64,000 bases of DNA. Source: Gracilaria vermiculophylla. Taxonomy: Eukaryota; Rhodophyta; Florideophyceae; Gracilariales; Gracilariaceae. Within the stretch, counting starts at the first letter, position 1; every line of letters starts with the position of its first letter. Under the pieces are notes generated by a model. It was not told the DNA's origin. It saw only the letters and a program-made list of their open reading frames with translations, and did no database searches. Location of the stretch: NCBI GenBank assembly GCA_019155205.2, contig JAHNZQ020003147.1:744332-808331 (forward strand), given 5' to 3'. Both the position numbers and the translations under genes were made by a program. This document shows positions 1 to 11,074 of this stretch, one piece after another.

Positions 1-1
1 T

Positions 2-169
2 CTGGCAAGAATTCCGGTGCAAACCGATGGGGGGAGCTGTGGTGTGTTCATAGCGAAAATGGCTGATTGTCTATCGCTTGGTATCAAGATCTACTTTAAC
101 CAGAGAGATATTCCGCTTGTCAGACGTCGAATGGTGCTGGACCTCTTGCGGGGCCAGCTGATGATATAG
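2..169 (+). CDS. Ulp1/SENP-family SUMO protease, C-terminal fragment (partial, cut by window start)
   Basis: The window opens inside this gene; only the last 55 codons are present, ending at TAG 167-169. The reading frame starting at base 2 gives a typical end of a C48 cysteine protease: the catalytic-cysteine box TDGGSCGVFIAKMADC followed by a segment rich in R/F/Q and the final helix RRRMVLDLLRGQL. In Ulp1/SENP proteases this Cys is the nucleophile that cleaves SUMO precursors or SUMO conjugates, usually at the nuclear pore or in the nucleus. The His and Asp of the triad would lie upstream, outside the window. No intron is needed in the visible part. Family assignment is firm; which Ulp it is (Ulp1 or Ulp2 type) cannot be told. 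Confidence 0.85.
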   Translation: MARIPVQTDGGSCGVFIAKMADCLSLGIKIYFNQRDIPLVRRRMVLDLLRGQLMI

Positions 170-2826
170 TATTTTTTGCCTTTTGAATTTTGATGAGTGA
201 TTTAATTGCTTTTGTTCTATGCTCCGAGTAACGTTATGAGTTTGTGAACATGATAGAAGATTAAGTCCGAGGATTTTTTCAACAACATATTTCTTTAGTC
301 AAGGAACTACTATGTCTGTCTATTGTTCAATGGAATTTGTGAAGAATGTATATTTTTGTTCTTTCCCAATTAGAATCATTTTGTTTCACGGAAATGAGGT
401 TAAGGAGTGATAGAAGGCATTTTGACATTATCATGCAGCTCATCTCATGTAGGCGTCGACTCTTTTTCATTTTTGTTACGGTTCGAAAGCCTTGATCCTG
501 ATGTTGCAGATGACACAGATCTAGACGTTTTCTATTCTCCAGAGAAACTCCCGAAGTTTTAAAACCCCCATCTAAACTATATCTACCCGTGATTTGGCCT
601 CTGGTTAGATAAAGGTTGGCAATTGGTGGTTACAGACACCGTTTCTCAACGGACACTGGAGCGGAAAGTGGTCAACGACATTTCAAGCTTCACGTTTGGA
701 CACATGACGGGTCACTTTTTCTTTTACGAACGAACCTGTCTGTATGCAGTAAAAACAACCAACATTAGACCAGTGAGTATCATTTTTCTGAAGGGAGATA
801 TCTAAAAGCAAATCAAAAAGATATCCTTTTCAAAACTTTCGGAAGAGCGCTTCAAGCCGATTCGTTTGTCTCGAGTGATATTGTCAGATTGTGCCCAATT
901 TTTCAAACAAAAAAATCACTGGCATTCTCGACATAAATCTTTATATTGTGTTCAATTCAATGGGTGATTTCCAGAATTCTTTTCTTCGTGATCACTCTCG
1001 CCTTTGGAGCCGGAACACAAAATCTAAAGTCCGACAAATCTATCCAATGGTAGAGTTCTTTTTTACTACCATGGAGGGAGGAGAAGCCATTAGTTGAAGA
1101 AAGATAAACATTTTTCACTATCATTGGTACTATGAATGCTTCAAAAAGATCTTCTACAAAAGACACATTATTTTCATCAGCTTTTGTTTTTGATGGTACC
1201 ATATAATTCATTATTACTATCTATACTCTCTTTCTGTACTCCAAAATTGTTAAGTCTCATATCTATAAATATTGTATCCCCGGTTATCTACAGGCACATA
1301 CTCATCCACGGCATTGTTCTCTAAATATGTCATAACCTCATTTTCTCCTATTTTCTTCCATGGAAGACCTCCTAAAAGATTCTCTGTAGGGAGTATTCAG
1401 AGAGTTTCCGAGGAATTACACTTGTGTTGATAAAGATGGCGGACTACCAGTCGTTTTCTGCGCGTGATCCCGACGAAGATTATGAATACAGGGCGCAAAA
1501 CCCGTTTTCATTCTTATTTTTGTCGGCTATCATGGTACACGCGAATCGACTTGAGATGTTGTGTCCCTTATCAATAGCTCTACAGTATGATTGCAAAGTT
1601 ATAGTGAAGAAGAAGGTTATAATTGCTGGAAACAAACGCCTTTGCGGCTGGGAACACCGAAGGAATTTAACGCTTACTTGGCTCTGTTATAGACCCATTG
1701 AGTGTAGCACGACTGTAATAATGGGTAGTTTGTGTACACAGATAAAAGAATTAGGTCGTTGAGACTCTGAGAAATACCCTCCGCCGGAATATAATTGATG
1801 TTAAGAGTTCCGGAAGAAAAAAGACGAAGATATGGGTCTTGATATCGTATTATATTTTTAGGCAATGTACAGGGAAAGATTTAATTCATTATGAAGATTG
1901 ATGTGCTTGATGGCTTTATTCTGCCATTCTACAATCGATATCACTTGGCAAAGTAGATCAAGTTGCAACTTTTCATATGTTTTTGGCCACGCTTAGTCTT
2001 CTGCTCTTCGTTATTTCACCCACCCTCATTTTACCTCTAAGGTACAACGCTGCCTTCTGAAATTTGCCGCGATCGGCAGAAATTGACGTAAATTTTTATA
2101 ATTTGCCGATGCTGTTATCGTATTTGGTTACCTTCAAAACATAGAGGCCAACAAACGGAGATTAATGGAGTATTCAGGAACGCAGAAGTATATTCTTTGT
2201 ACCCTGGATTAGGCTGGGTGGAAGACGTCCCAGTACGACTGCAAATTTTGAAGGCAATAGTCGCACACAAACCAACACCTGGGTCTAAAACAATTGATCG
2301 CAATCATGGATCGCAGACATAGGCTGCCAGCTCAACGATACTGCAGATTCTGGGTCGTGCTGCACCATGGCTTCTTAAGGCTACGGACTCCACCGCTGTT
2401 GCACATCTCTCGTTCAGTGTCATCTTCCTGCTTGAAGTGTCAGCGAACTGTAGATCGGAGACACTATCAGTACTTCAACACCTCCAGTACCGTGCCTTCG
2501 TCAAGCACGTGACCGGTCGTAGCTCAGCTGATAAACACTGTGAGTACTATTTTCCAGAAAACCGTAACACCGGGTCCGAATCCTGGCACGGCTACTCCCC
2601 CCAGTCCACTATAGCGCCGCGCTGCGCTTTTTGTTTGCTAATCACCCCACCCTTATGAGCAGTCAAAGCCTTCAGGGCTTGGCTGAACGCGATGGGTTCT
2701 GCTCATCGGTGTAGCGGAGCACGCGCTAGGATGGCTCTGTGCGTCCAAAATACATTTAAAACTAATTGATCTTTTAAATGAACGAGGAAGTAATAATAAT
2801 ATAAATGTCTGCTTCAGGACCGCCCG
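170..2826. other. Intergenic region without recognisable genes
   Basis: About 2.6 kb of moderately AT-rich sequence. Both strands carry only short open frames (up to about 110 codons) with no recognisable motif and no plausible splice chain. Around 2520-2586 there are two sequences resembling the internal A and B boxes of a tRNA gene, but the arms do not fold into a tRNA (see the rejected items). Confidence 0.5.
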
Positions 2827-3297
2827 ATGGGAAAGGAAGCACATTTGATCACTTCTCCTCACGTCATGCGTGTACACGTGCCAAGAAATGCTTTCGCACA
2901 TGTGCGTGTATCATGTGCGGGAATGTACAACATTGCTGACATCGTTACCTTCATTTGCTTCAATACGATCGTATCGGCTAAAATGGCGCAACACCATCAA
3001 GACGTCTCGAGGCATTCGACCTCGACCACTGCATCAAATGACTCAATAGGTAAAATCTACAAAATTGTGTTTGATTTGAATGTTATCGTACTGTCGAGCC
3101 CTCCTTTAAACCCTCAGGAAGAAGTAAGCTTGGGAATGATTACACCAGATGTGGAAAGTTATCAACATTCTTATCCTCTTACTAATGAGAACAAGGAAGC
3201 AATCACATACAAGCTTGCTGTTTCTCCAGTAAACGAATCTAACATCCACAGCATCTGCGCTCAGTTACTAAACTTTGATAAGAAAAGCAACCAGTAG
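2827..3297 (+). CDS. Possible hypothetical protein (weak)
   Basis: An open frame of 156 codons with no recognised domain. A possible short intron lies inside it: GT at 3050-3051 and a pyrimidine-rich stretch ending in CAG at 3115-3117. Removing it would shift the frame and shorten the protein, so the gene model is ambiguous. It stands alone in a low-GC, gene-poor stretch. An internal Met at about 2983 is an alternative start. It could equally be chance open sequence. Confidence 0.2.
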   Translation: MGKEAHLITSPHVMRVHVPRNAFAHVRVSCAGMYNIADIVTFICFNTIVSAKMAQHHQDVSRHSTSTTASNDSIGKIYKIVFDLNVIVLSSPPLNPQEEVSLGMITPDVESYQHSYPLTNENKEAITYKLAVSPVNESNIHSICAQLLNFDKKSNQ

Positions 3298-3885
3298 CGT
3301 AAGATGCTTGGCGAAGTCGATATCTTCTTCACAATGGAAACCAAGAAGCAAATAAATCTGAAGAAACGGAGTTTACAAGTGCTGTTGGAATGTGACAATC
3401 ATAATGTCAGAGGCTTTGTGGCTAAGAGGCGGTCGCATCCTTGGCCATGTATTCAACAAGCATGTTCGGGGGTTAGCGTACAATATCTTGATCAACAATG
3501 AGAGCAAACTTTCGTTTTTTCAGAGCAGTAGAGGGGTGGTCATTCGACAGCACAACAGTAAGGAGGAGCGGATGCGGTTGATTTTGCCCAAAACTAGAGA
3601 AAGTCATTCGGAAAACAAAGCGCTAATACCCGGAGGGTGGAGAGCAGCTTGGAGTCCGTAGTGCGAGCAATAGGTTGGTGGACTTGTCCCAATCGCTCCT
3701 CAGCAGCATATAGCACAGTCGTATCTTCAGCAGAGCGTTCGCACTGAATCCGTCAAGCCATGACGCACATCTCTTGATGAAAATATATTGAAGGACACAC
3801 CACCAAAACACGACATCTGAAGAATTAGAAGACAATCGATGACAACAAACGTATTCCCCGTTCTAACACGCTTACGACTTCCATA

Positions 3886-4545
3886 TTAGATCTTATCTGG
3901 ACCACTATACTTCCATGGACATACCCACAGCGATGGTTTATTTCGCAATTCCTCCCGAAGATCAATGTATGGGCACGATAAATGTTTGTTAGTATCCATT
4001 GATTTCTTTTTCGGTATCCATTCGTCCTTTATGTTGCGCAGCTCAACGAGCGTACGCCTTTTGGGCCTTCTGAACTTTTGAGCAGGTTCCCATGTATATT
4101 TCTGCGGTTGAAAATCGCCCCACATCAGAGCAGGCTTTCGTACCTTCCGCTTTGGTTTGGACTTCTTCTTGATAGTAATCTTGGGTTTCGCTGCTTCGTG
4201 CTTATATCTTCCTTGGCCAATGAACAGCATCAAGCATGACAGGTATCCCAGAATATTCCTCAAACCTGAAGTTTTTGTAGACATAGTTCTTGTGTTATTG
4301 GTTGAGCAGCGGACAGGCGGAAACATTCTGCGCTCAACGTGTTTCGTGTAGCCGAAGGCTGCGGAGACTAGCAACGTCCACAAATAGGTTGTAAACTCCA
4401 GGACGATCCAGAAGACGAACTCCTCCAGCGGGATGAAGAGTTTGCTGACTCTCGGTTCCTTGATGCTTGCGATGGAATTTGTATGATCGTCTGGTCACGT
4501 CTTTGTAAATTGAAGTGACTGAATTCTTCGTCTCTTACTGGCGTG
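3886..4545 (-). CDS. Orphan protein, copy A of a two-copy family (start uncertain)
   Basis: The C-terminal part reads through 3886-4383 without a stop. It holds a membrane-like segment (LWTLLVSAAFGY), a second hydrophobic stretch (ILGYLSCLMLFIG), a very basic region (KITIKKKSKPKRKVRK) and a conserved tail (CPYIDLREELR). No ATG opens this frame upstream; the first codon of the open stretch is TTG, and an internal Met lies in RTMSTKTSG. A diverged copy at 27634-28235 matches along the whole length and further upstream to about 4545, where both copies share a DE-S-HFN motif, then S-K-P and LFIP. In copy A this upstream match lies in two different frames, so copy A may itself carry a frameshift or an unrecognised intron. 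Function unknown; I recognise no family. Confidence 0.45.
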
Positions 4546-4874
4546 ACCGAATCAGATTTTGCGTATTGTGAGTGAAGGACGCTTCTGCACAGCCACAGTT
4601 CATCGCAAGCTCAGACAAAGAATATAAATGTGTATGAAAATGGAAAGCTGCCTCGTCCGTGTACTCCATGTTAGAATCTAATTCGCATTAGACGCGTGCC
4701 GAAAAGTGAGTTCCACAGACTTTCCCCACGAAATGTTTTCCATCCATTCACACTTCAAATGTTCCACCGCGGGTTTGACATTACAAAATGACAAAATGCA
4801 CGTGCTGGAGGCTGAAGGCTTATGAAATGAGTTTCCAGGGGGGGTGGGGGGGGGGGGGGGGGGGGTTTACAATT
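4546..4874. other. Spacer with a long poly-G tract (4838-4865)
   Basis: No gene is seen. Just beyond the stop codon of the DNA polymerase eta gene there is a run of G interrupted by a single T (4838-4865). It would be a C-run in the 3' UTR of that transcript. Such a homopolymer is also prone to assembly length error. Confidence 0.6.
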
Positions 4875-6461
4875 CTAAAGCCTTTCATTTTTTGCCTTGA
4901 AAAACATATCAACAGTGGTCATACCTGTCGTACTCTGAGCTTTAGAAGAGCGTGAACCTCTTTTGACGCTTCTGGAACTACTAGCTCTTGACTTATTGAT
5001 TCCTCTCGAACTTTCTTTGCGATGTAGTTTCAGTGCAAGCATCCGGTCGGCACGTTCTTGAAGCAGCCTCCGATGTTGTTCTTCTCGATCTGTTTCGGGA
5101 CTTTTACTTGCCTTCTCTTCACTTGACATGGCATCTTTTCCATCACAATTACTGACAGCTGTAGCAAAGTAACTTTCTATGCTAGTACCCCGTACAGCTC
5201 TCTCTGAAAAGTTTGTTGCCGCAAGCCCGATAAAACTGATTGGAAACGCAAACTGACTTTCTTTGAACATTGCGTTTCTGAGCACCATAAGAGCTGAGGC
5301 TATAATAGCATCCACTCGTTTCCGGCTATTGGCTTGCGGCATCGCGGTCGAACGAGAAGCATTCAATCTGACATGCCCGCCCGCCATTTTCACCCGGAAG
5401 CTAACCGTTAAAGTCCTTGCATCTCGGTTGTTTGTCTCACTGTCGGCAATCATTCTATTATTAAGCTCCTCGGACAATAACGGCAACCATTGCTTCTCTG
5501 TGGTCTCTAGGGAGTGCTCATCCTTAAAATTCTTGGCTGCCAGAAGACTTTTAGTTGCTTCGCGTTCCACAACTTCTGATTCGTCTATTCCACGTACACA
5601 CTTATAAACAAACGCTGCACTCTTTCGGTTCCCCAGCTTTGTGATAAGGGTGGCCATATCAAACTTTGTTGCTTCTCCCGCAGTGCGGACACCGAGCTCC
5701 TCGACGTGCTTGCCGAGTTTCCCGCCAAGTCCTCGTAACTTTCTCAATGGAACTTCAGTCATGAGCTCCGAAACAGCTGATAATGGAAGAATGGTTTGTT
5801 TGTTTGGTTTGTTCTTTGCCGAAGCAAACTTTGCCAAGAGTTTGTTGCAGCTGATTCCAGCGCTGACTGTAAAGTTGCATTTTTCCATAACTCGCTTTCG
5901 TACGTCTCTGGCAATATCAGCACCATGAACCAAACGCATGTCCATTTCGTTAAACATATCCAGTTTGTCACCGACAATCTCTGTGTCTGAAGGTATTTGC
6001 TTTTCTTCATCACTGCGCCTCACACGACGGTCGACTTCGCGTGAAACATCGATATACGCTTCGTCTATGCTCGCGCGTTCCAGAGTCGCGTTGAAGCCCT
6101 TCAAGACATACGCCATGGCGGAGAATACATCTGATGAAGCCTTCCGATATCGTGCCAAACTGACCTTCTCCGTGGCCTGCACGTCTTTTGTATGCATGTG
6201 ATTCGGCTCTAATTCAGCAACACCACCGCCTATCGTTTCGACAGGGACAACCGTGACGGCGTTTCCGGCTGCTTTTCTGATGTCTTCCACAGAGGAGCCT
6301 CTCGAAATGCCGTATTTTCGAGCAGGATAGCTAACGGCGAGGGCCATGGACCATTGGACAACAGCGAGGGCTGCATCTTGTGGAAGTTTCAGACGCTCCC
6401 GCTCCACTTGGGCATAAAAGCAATCCAGATCACAATGCAATATTACTCGGAGCGCCGACAT
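4875..6461 (-). CDS. POLH: DNA polymerase eta (Y-family translesion polymerase)
   Basis: Single exon, 528 aa. Pol eta copies past UV cyclobutane dimers in the nucleus. The N-terminal palm holds the metal ligands D11 and D13 (HCDLDCFYAQVE) and the second acidic pair D133/E134 (ERASIDEAYIDVS). The thumb has helix-hairpin-helix motifs (SAGISCNKLLAKFASAKNKP and PLRKLRGLGGKLGKHVEELG). The little-finger domain follows at roughly residues 330-430. The extreme C-terminus (MTTVDMFFKAK, FF at 520-521) is a good PCNA-interacting PIP box, placed as in human pol eta. I see no C2H2 ubiquitin-binding (UBZ) finger before it; that region is Ser/Arg/Lys-rich. The distinction from pol kappa or iota rests on the AVVQW and SYPARKYG motifs and the eta-like thumb. 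ATG at 6459-6461. The taxilin gene starts divergently 740 bp away. Confidence 0.93.
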   Translation of the reverse strand: MSALRVILHCDLDCFYAQVERERLKLPQDAALAVVQWSMALAVSYPARKYGISRGSSVEDIRKAAGNAVTVVPVETIGGGVAELEPNHMHTKDVQATEKVSLARYRKASSDVFSAMAYVLKGFNATLERASIDEAYIDVSREVDRRVRRSDEEKQIPSDTEIVGDKLDMFNEMDMRLVHGADIARDVRKRVMEKCNFTVSAGISCNKLLAKFASAKNKPNKQTILPLSAVSELMTEVPLRKLRGLGGKLGKHVEELGVRTAGEATKFDMATLITKLGNRKSAAFVYKCVRGIDESEVVEREATKSLLAAKNFKDEHSLETTEKQWLPLLSEELNNRMIADSETNNRDARTLTVSFRVKMAGGHVRLNASRSTAMPQANSRKRVDAIIASALMVLRNAMFKESQFAFPISFIGLAATNFSERAVRGTSIESYFATAVSNCDGKDAMSSEEKASKSPETDREEQHRRLLQERADRMLALKLHRKESSRGINKSRASSSRSVKRGSRSSKAQSTTGMTTVDMFFKAKNERL

Positions 6462-7200
6462 GAAAATGATGATAGTGATTCACAAAAGTAGAGAAACATG
6501 AAAACACCGAGAACAGTTATTCCACTCTTTAGGCCGTGCAGCAAGACAGGAAAAGCGCGCAGCTCCTCTGTTAAGGGGAAGGGCGCCTCTGTTCTGACGG
6601 CGACAAGACAGCGATGAGTGTTGCTGGTTAGATTGCGTGTACGCCGTTCATCATGCAGAATTCAAAGCCCCCGCAATTCGTGAGCTACCAACGAGACGCT
6701 GCGTTTCCGGCGAAGCTACTTGCGTGCGGCGAAGATACTGCTGTTGCACGTTGAAAATGGCGGGAACAAGTGTGCACGAGCCGCAGTTGTGATCCTTGGC
6801 AGAGCGAAAAAAAGATTCTGAAAGTGCAGGAACATTTGGAGGACATCAATTTGTTGCTTGCTCTACAGCCATAGCTGCCTCTTACAGCCGACCCTAGCGG
6901 AGCACCACCGTCGCGACGCTATGCGCGGCACCAATTGAAGTTACGCCGTTGTTTCATTCCGGAAAGGAAGGCAGTGATACAGGAATGACAGCGCAAGGCT
7001 TCAGTTGAACATCATAATTCCATCCCCACGGTCGTGAATATCAGTTTTGGGCCTCAAGTACAAACCTGCCGTTTACCTACACAGAGTAACCGTTTTGGCG
7101 AAACTAGGCTCGCTCCCAAGCCATTCTCATCCCCAAAGCAATCACACGCAGCCGCCTCTGACAAAGCTTCGAAATCAGAGTAAATATATTAGCATTATAG
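6462..7200. promoter_or_regulatory. Shared upstream region of pol eta (-) and taxilin (+)
   Basis: 739 bp between two divergent start codons with no open frame of note. It must hold both promoters. I see no clear core-promoter motif; an AT-rich patch (AATATATTAGCATTATAG) lies directly before the taxilin ATG. Confidence 0.4.
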
Positions 7201-8364
7201 ATGACTTCACCGCAACCAGCGACGATTAACGATGAAGAGACGCTGCGCCAACTGTTGCGCGACCGCATCGCGCAGCTGGAGAGCAGACAAGAAGAACCGC
7301 CAAAATCGGCAGACGAACAAGCAGCGTACGAAGCATTTCACGTGGCTTCCACAGCTGCAAGGGCACTTGTGGCCGACCGCGAAATATCGCTAGAGGAGAA
7401 ACTGCGCGTGCTACAGCTCATGTACAGAGATTGCATCACAAACGTGCGCGAACTGGAGTGCGACGTGGGGGTGGAAGAAAAGAGATTGAGCATGGCGGAA
7501 ATCGATTACAGCGAATTGGGTGAAGAGCTGCGTCAAATCGACGCATCGGCGGAGAAGCTGAAAGCCCAGTCGAAGGAGCTTTCCAAAGAGAACAAAATTA
7601 GACTGGAGGAGGCTGCGAAGAAGAGCGCTGCAGAGCGCGAAAAGCGAGAGGAGATCTGCAAGAAGTTTGATGAAGCCATGAACGAGATCAACGCCAAGCT
7701 GAGCGAAGGGGACAATGAGGGGAGCGACGCGGATGACCCGACTGAGGAACTGGAGTCTCAATTGAACCAACTTCAGGCCGCATACGATGAGAGAGAAACG
7801 TTTTATGAAAAGACGTTGGCAGAAACCACAAAAGTGCAAATGCACTACGTCGATCGCTTGAAAATGGCGGAGCGGGAGTTTGAAGAAGATCAAGCAAATC
7901 TTGCGAAAGAAAAGAAAGGGCTCGAGGAGTTGCAAAAACGCAACATTGACACGGAGAAAGAAGCTAATACATTACTAGTGAAAAGGGACGAGGTGACAAA
8001 GAGCAGAAAGAAACGCGAGGACGTTCTCAGCAGGCAGGCTGCTGACCTGAAACGGTTGCAACAGAGCATAGCTGATTTACGAAAAGCAATGAGCAAACTG
8101 GACAAAGAGACGGAAGAGTTAAAGGTCAAATCCAAAGATACCATAGCGCAGGTTAAAGCGTGCGGGGACGAGCTCGAGTTCTGGAAGGCAAAAACGAAGA
8201 GCGAATTGGAGAAGAGAGAAACACTGGAGGGAGTCTGTCGAACACTAACTGAGGAAAGAACGATTCTGCGGAAAGAGGTGCAGCGCATGAAAGAGGATTG
8301 GAGGGAGCTAGAGAATGACATTGAAAACCTAAGAATGGATATAAATGAACCAGAAGCATTGTGA
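7201..8364 (+). CDS. Taxilin-family coiled-coil protein
   Basis: Single exon, 387 aa, almost entirely predicted coiled coil. Taxilins bind syntaxins and the nascent polypeptide-associated complex and act in vesicle traffic in the cytosol. The central part matches the taxilin core: a helix with LKAQSKELSKENK, then EEAAKKSAAEREKREEICKK, a short acidic break (GDNEGSDADDPTEELE), then AAYDERETFYEKTL and MHYVDRLKMAEREF. Length is near the shorter animal and fungal taxilins. Start: ATG 7201, just downstream of an AT-rich leader. The coiled-coil content alone would be weak evidence; the order of these motifs is what supports the family. Confidence 0.8.
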   Translation: MTSPQPATINDEETLRQLLRDRIAQLESRQEEPPKSADEQAAYEAFHVASTAARALVADREISLEEKLRVLQLMYRDCITNVRELECDVGVEEKRLSMAEIDYSELGEELRQIDASAEKLKAQSKELSKENKIRLEEAAKKSAAEREKREEICKKFDEAMNEINAKLSEGDNEGSDADDPTEELESQLNQLQAAYDERETFYEKTLAETTKVQMHYVDRLKMAEREFEEDQANLAKEKKGLEELQKRNIDTEKEANTLLVKRDEVTKSRKKREDVLSRQAADLKRLQQSIADLRKAMSKLDKETEELKVKSKDTIAQVKACGDELEFWKAKTKSELEKRETLEGVCRTLTEERTILRKEVQRMKEDWRELENDIENLRMDINEPEAL

Positions 8365-8937
8365 AACTTGACGCTCTCGAAAGAAGCAAGCAATTGCGCT
8401 CTCGTTCTCACCAATCAGAATTGGTGGTCTCTTGGGGATGGCAGCAACTAAAGTATGTAGTGCACAACTCTGCAACAAATACCAAGGGCAAAGTTTAACC
8501 GTCGAGCTCAAAATCTCTTGGTGTTTCGCCCCTCCAAGCGTGCATGCTTCGCGGTGCAGAAAACGGGCGCAACGCGAGAAGAAGTGCAAACTGGCCGAGC
8601 GAGAACGTTGCGAGTTGTCTTTGTTACTGGAAGTTTTACGGTCTTGTGGACCAGTGTAATTTTGGAAGGGAAGGGGTGTGAAAGCCATCATCACTAGGGC
8701 GAAAAAGCTCTTTGTCACGTTGTTACAATGCCATCCGTAGTAGCGGGCTTGGGCTCGTGTCTACTAGCAAACGTTGAACAGTTTGGGGTCACAGATTAGT
8801 ACATGAATCTCGGAAAAAAATCACCGAAGGCAAACAAAACTGACAATCCTCAAAAGTTTGATAATGCCACCATGAAATAAGTGAGCAGTAACGGATCATT
8901 AAGTGCCATTTGACGGAAGTTGGCGAACGCGACACGA
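8365..8937. other. Spacer between convergent genes
   Basis: 573 bp between the 3' ends of taxilin (+) and inositol-3-phosphate synthase (-). Only 3' UTR sequence is expected; no gene or repeat stands out. Confidence 0.5.
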
Positions 8938-10560
8938 TTATTGCGAATGATGGCCATTCAGAGTCTTTGAGTGCTGGTAAACAGAGGCAGTGTGCCCGTT
9001 TCCAGAGAGTGTGTGACGGTTGAGGGATCGAGTGCGATGCTCCAAACGTAGGTCGTTCTCCACCGGCAGGCCAGCGCAAACTCGCATCAAATTTTCAATG
9101 CATTGTCTCTGCTTGAAGAGGGCGTTGACTACGGGGGCGCCGTTCGGAACTATGGGGGCCTTTAACATGTAGGACAGTAAAGAAAGCACGGGGTGAAAGT
9201 GCTCAAAGTCAGCCATATCTTCGCGCTTGAATGTGATGCGGCACGACAGCTCGCACAGCAAGACGAGGTCAAAAATTAGCGGTGTGGCCAGCAGAGAGTC
9301 CTCACAAGTGTTGTGCATGACTATGGTATTGGTGCCTCCCATGAATATCTGGGAGGTGTACTCGTCCATGGCGCGCTTGGAATCGGCGACCGTGGGGACG
9401 TACTTGATGACGACGACGTGATCAGGGTGTTCGCCTTGGTCGTACAGGATGTGGTTGGAGCGGACCATGTCGTCCACAACGTTGGACTTGGACGTTTCCT
9501 TTGCGCGAAACTGGCTCGGAGCCGAAAGGTTCTTGCCATCATTGTTGCCCAGGTGGTTGTAGGACACGATGGACGTGGGCTTGATGCCAGCGCTGACGAG
9601 AAAGTCGACGATGACGGACTTGATCTTGGTCTGGCCCGACTTGAAATCGTCTCCGGCGATGAAGACGCGCTCCTGCTCGGCAAGCTGGATGCAGCCCGGC
9701 ACAAAGGTGTTTTGCGGGGAGCCGTTGATGTAAGGGGCGCCCTCCAGAATGGATGCGACGGCGAAAATGGTGGACGGCGACACCTCCGGGTGCGAGTGGC
9801 GGATGGCGGCCAGCAGGTTTTCAGAGGTGTCGTTGACACCCGGGAGCAGCTCGGAAAAACGCTCGGTGTTGGCGGTCCACACGACGATGACGCGGTCGAG
9901 GGCGTTGAGGCGCTTGAACTCGCGGATGTCCTTTCTTATGTGCTCCAGGTGGGCGTTCTTGTCGTGGCCCGGGATGAGGTTGTTGGCGCGGTCGCTCTGG
10001 TTGGCGGCAATGAAGTCCGGGTAGTAGATGGAGGGCAGCGGGGTGAGCTGCTCGAGCTTGGGGGCGAGCTGGCGCTGCAGGTCGTAGTCGAGCACCTGGG
10101 CGCGCTGCATGGCGTGGGCGAGGTTGGCGCGGTTGATGTCCCAGCCGCCCACGACGAGGTCGTTGGGGTCCAGCATGGGCAGCAGCGAGTGCATGGGGAT
10201 GTGGACGTCGTGGCCGGCGGGGTCGTGGCCGACGCGCACGGTGGAGGACAGCAGGACGGAGCCGAAGTAGTTGGGGGTGCTGAGGCCGGCCTTGGTGTTC
10301 CAGGTGACGCGGTGGGCGTTGGCGTAGCGGGCGGCGGTGAAGGTGGAGCCGTTGTTGCCGCCCCAGCCGACGAGCATGACGCCGACGTTGGGCACATGCT
10401 TGGCGGTGCGGAAGGTGTAGCTGGAGGTGGAGGGGGTGGCGGTGGTGCCGTCGGCGCTGACGGCGACTTGCGTGGTGGTGTACAGGAAATCGGCGCTGAT
10501 GGCGTGGCGGTCCTCGCGGACGTGCGGGGCGTCGACGCGGAAGCGCGTGGTGAAGACCAT
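8938..10560 (-). CDS. INO1: Inositol-3-phosphate synthase (myo-inositol-1-phosphate synthase)
   Basis: Single exon, 540 aa from the ATG at 10558-10560, close to the usual 510-535 aa. It converts glucose 6-phosphate to inositol 3-phosphate with NAD in the cytosol, the committed step of inositol synthesis. Hallmarks: the Rossmann motif [17 protein letters not shown] near residue 70, [80 protein letters not shown] and [17 protein letters not shown]. The open frame extends far upstream only because the sequence is so GC-rich; those codons give low-complexity Ala/Arg/Ser sequence and are not part of the protein. A 17-bp tandem repeat lies in the 5' UTR. It is divergent from the K+ channel gene. 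Confidence 0.96.
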   Translation of the reverse strand: MVFTTRFRVDAPHVREDRHAISADFLYTTTQVAVSADGTTATPSTSSYTFRTAKHVPNVGVMLVGWGGNNGSTFTAARYANAHRVTWNTKAGLSTPNYFGSVLLSSTVRVGHDPAGHDVHIPMHSLLPMLDPNDLVVGGWDINRANLAHAMQRAQVLDYDLQRQLAPKLEQLTPLPSIYYPDFIAANQSDRANNLIPGHDKNAHLEHIRKDIREFKRLNALDRVIVVWTANTERFSELLPGVNDTSENLLAAIRHSHPEVSPSTIFAVASILEGAPYINGSPQNTFVPGCIQLAEQERVFIAGDDFKSGQTKIKSVIVDFLVSAGIKPTSIVSYNHLGNNDGKNLSAPSQFRAKETSKSNVVDDMVRSNHILYDQGEHPDHVVVIKYVPTVADSKRAMDEYTSQIFMGGTNTIVMHNTCEDSLLATPLIFDLVLLCELSCRITFKREDMADFEHFHPVLSLLSYMLKAPIVPNGAPVVNALFKQRQCIENLMRVCAGLPVENDLRLEHRTRSLNRHTLSGNGHTASVYQHSKTLNGHHSQ

Positions 10561-10565
10561 GGGGG

Positions 10566-10647
10566 AGGGGGGCTGAAGAGAGGAGGGGGCTGAAGAGAGG
10601 AGGGGGCTGAAGAGCGGATGGGGCTGAAGAGAGGAGGGGGCTGAAGG
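10566..10647. repeat. 17-bp tandem repeat directly upstream of the inositol synthase start
   Basis: About five imperfect copies of a unit containing GGGGGCTGAAGAG, with the CTGA core recurring at 10573, 10590, 10607, 10624 and 10641. It lies in what must be the 5' UTR of the (-) gene, where the RNA would be pyrimidine-rich. Confidence 0.85.
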
Positions 10648-11018
10648 AGGGTGTGTGAAGGCTGGAGGAGGGGAGATGCAGGAGGACGACGGGCGAAAGG
10701 AGGAGGAGGAGGAGGAGGAGGCGGAGGAGCAACGGAGGGGCAGGCAGCGGCTCCGGGAATGCGACGCGCGGGCGGCTATGGAGCGGCGCAGCGAAGGGCG
10801 TGGGGCGGATCGGCGCGTCGACACGGTGCGGGGCGGGCGGGACGGCACAGCCAAAAAACGGGCAGCAGCCAGCAAGCGCAGGCGTGGCGCTGGCTGCGCG
10901 TCGGTGGGTGGCGCGGCGCGGCCACTGGGCGGCGCGCGCGCGGGCGCTTCTGGCGCAGCTGTGCTGCGCAATTGGGCGGCGGCATTTGCGCGCGGCCGCG
11001 CTGCGGCGGCGACCGCGG

Positions 11019-11074
<56 letters not shown>

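Noticed and set aside
1424..1762. 112-codon plus-strand frame
   Set aside because: No motif, isolated, and overlapping frames of similar length occur by chance here.
2513..2594. tRNA-like element with A-box (TAGCTCAGCTGA) and B-box (GGTCCGAATCC)
   Set aside because: The D and T arms can be drawn, but acceptor strands do not pair and no 7-nt anticodon loop on a 5-bp stem forms. A permuted arrangement was also sought without success. At most a tRNA relic.
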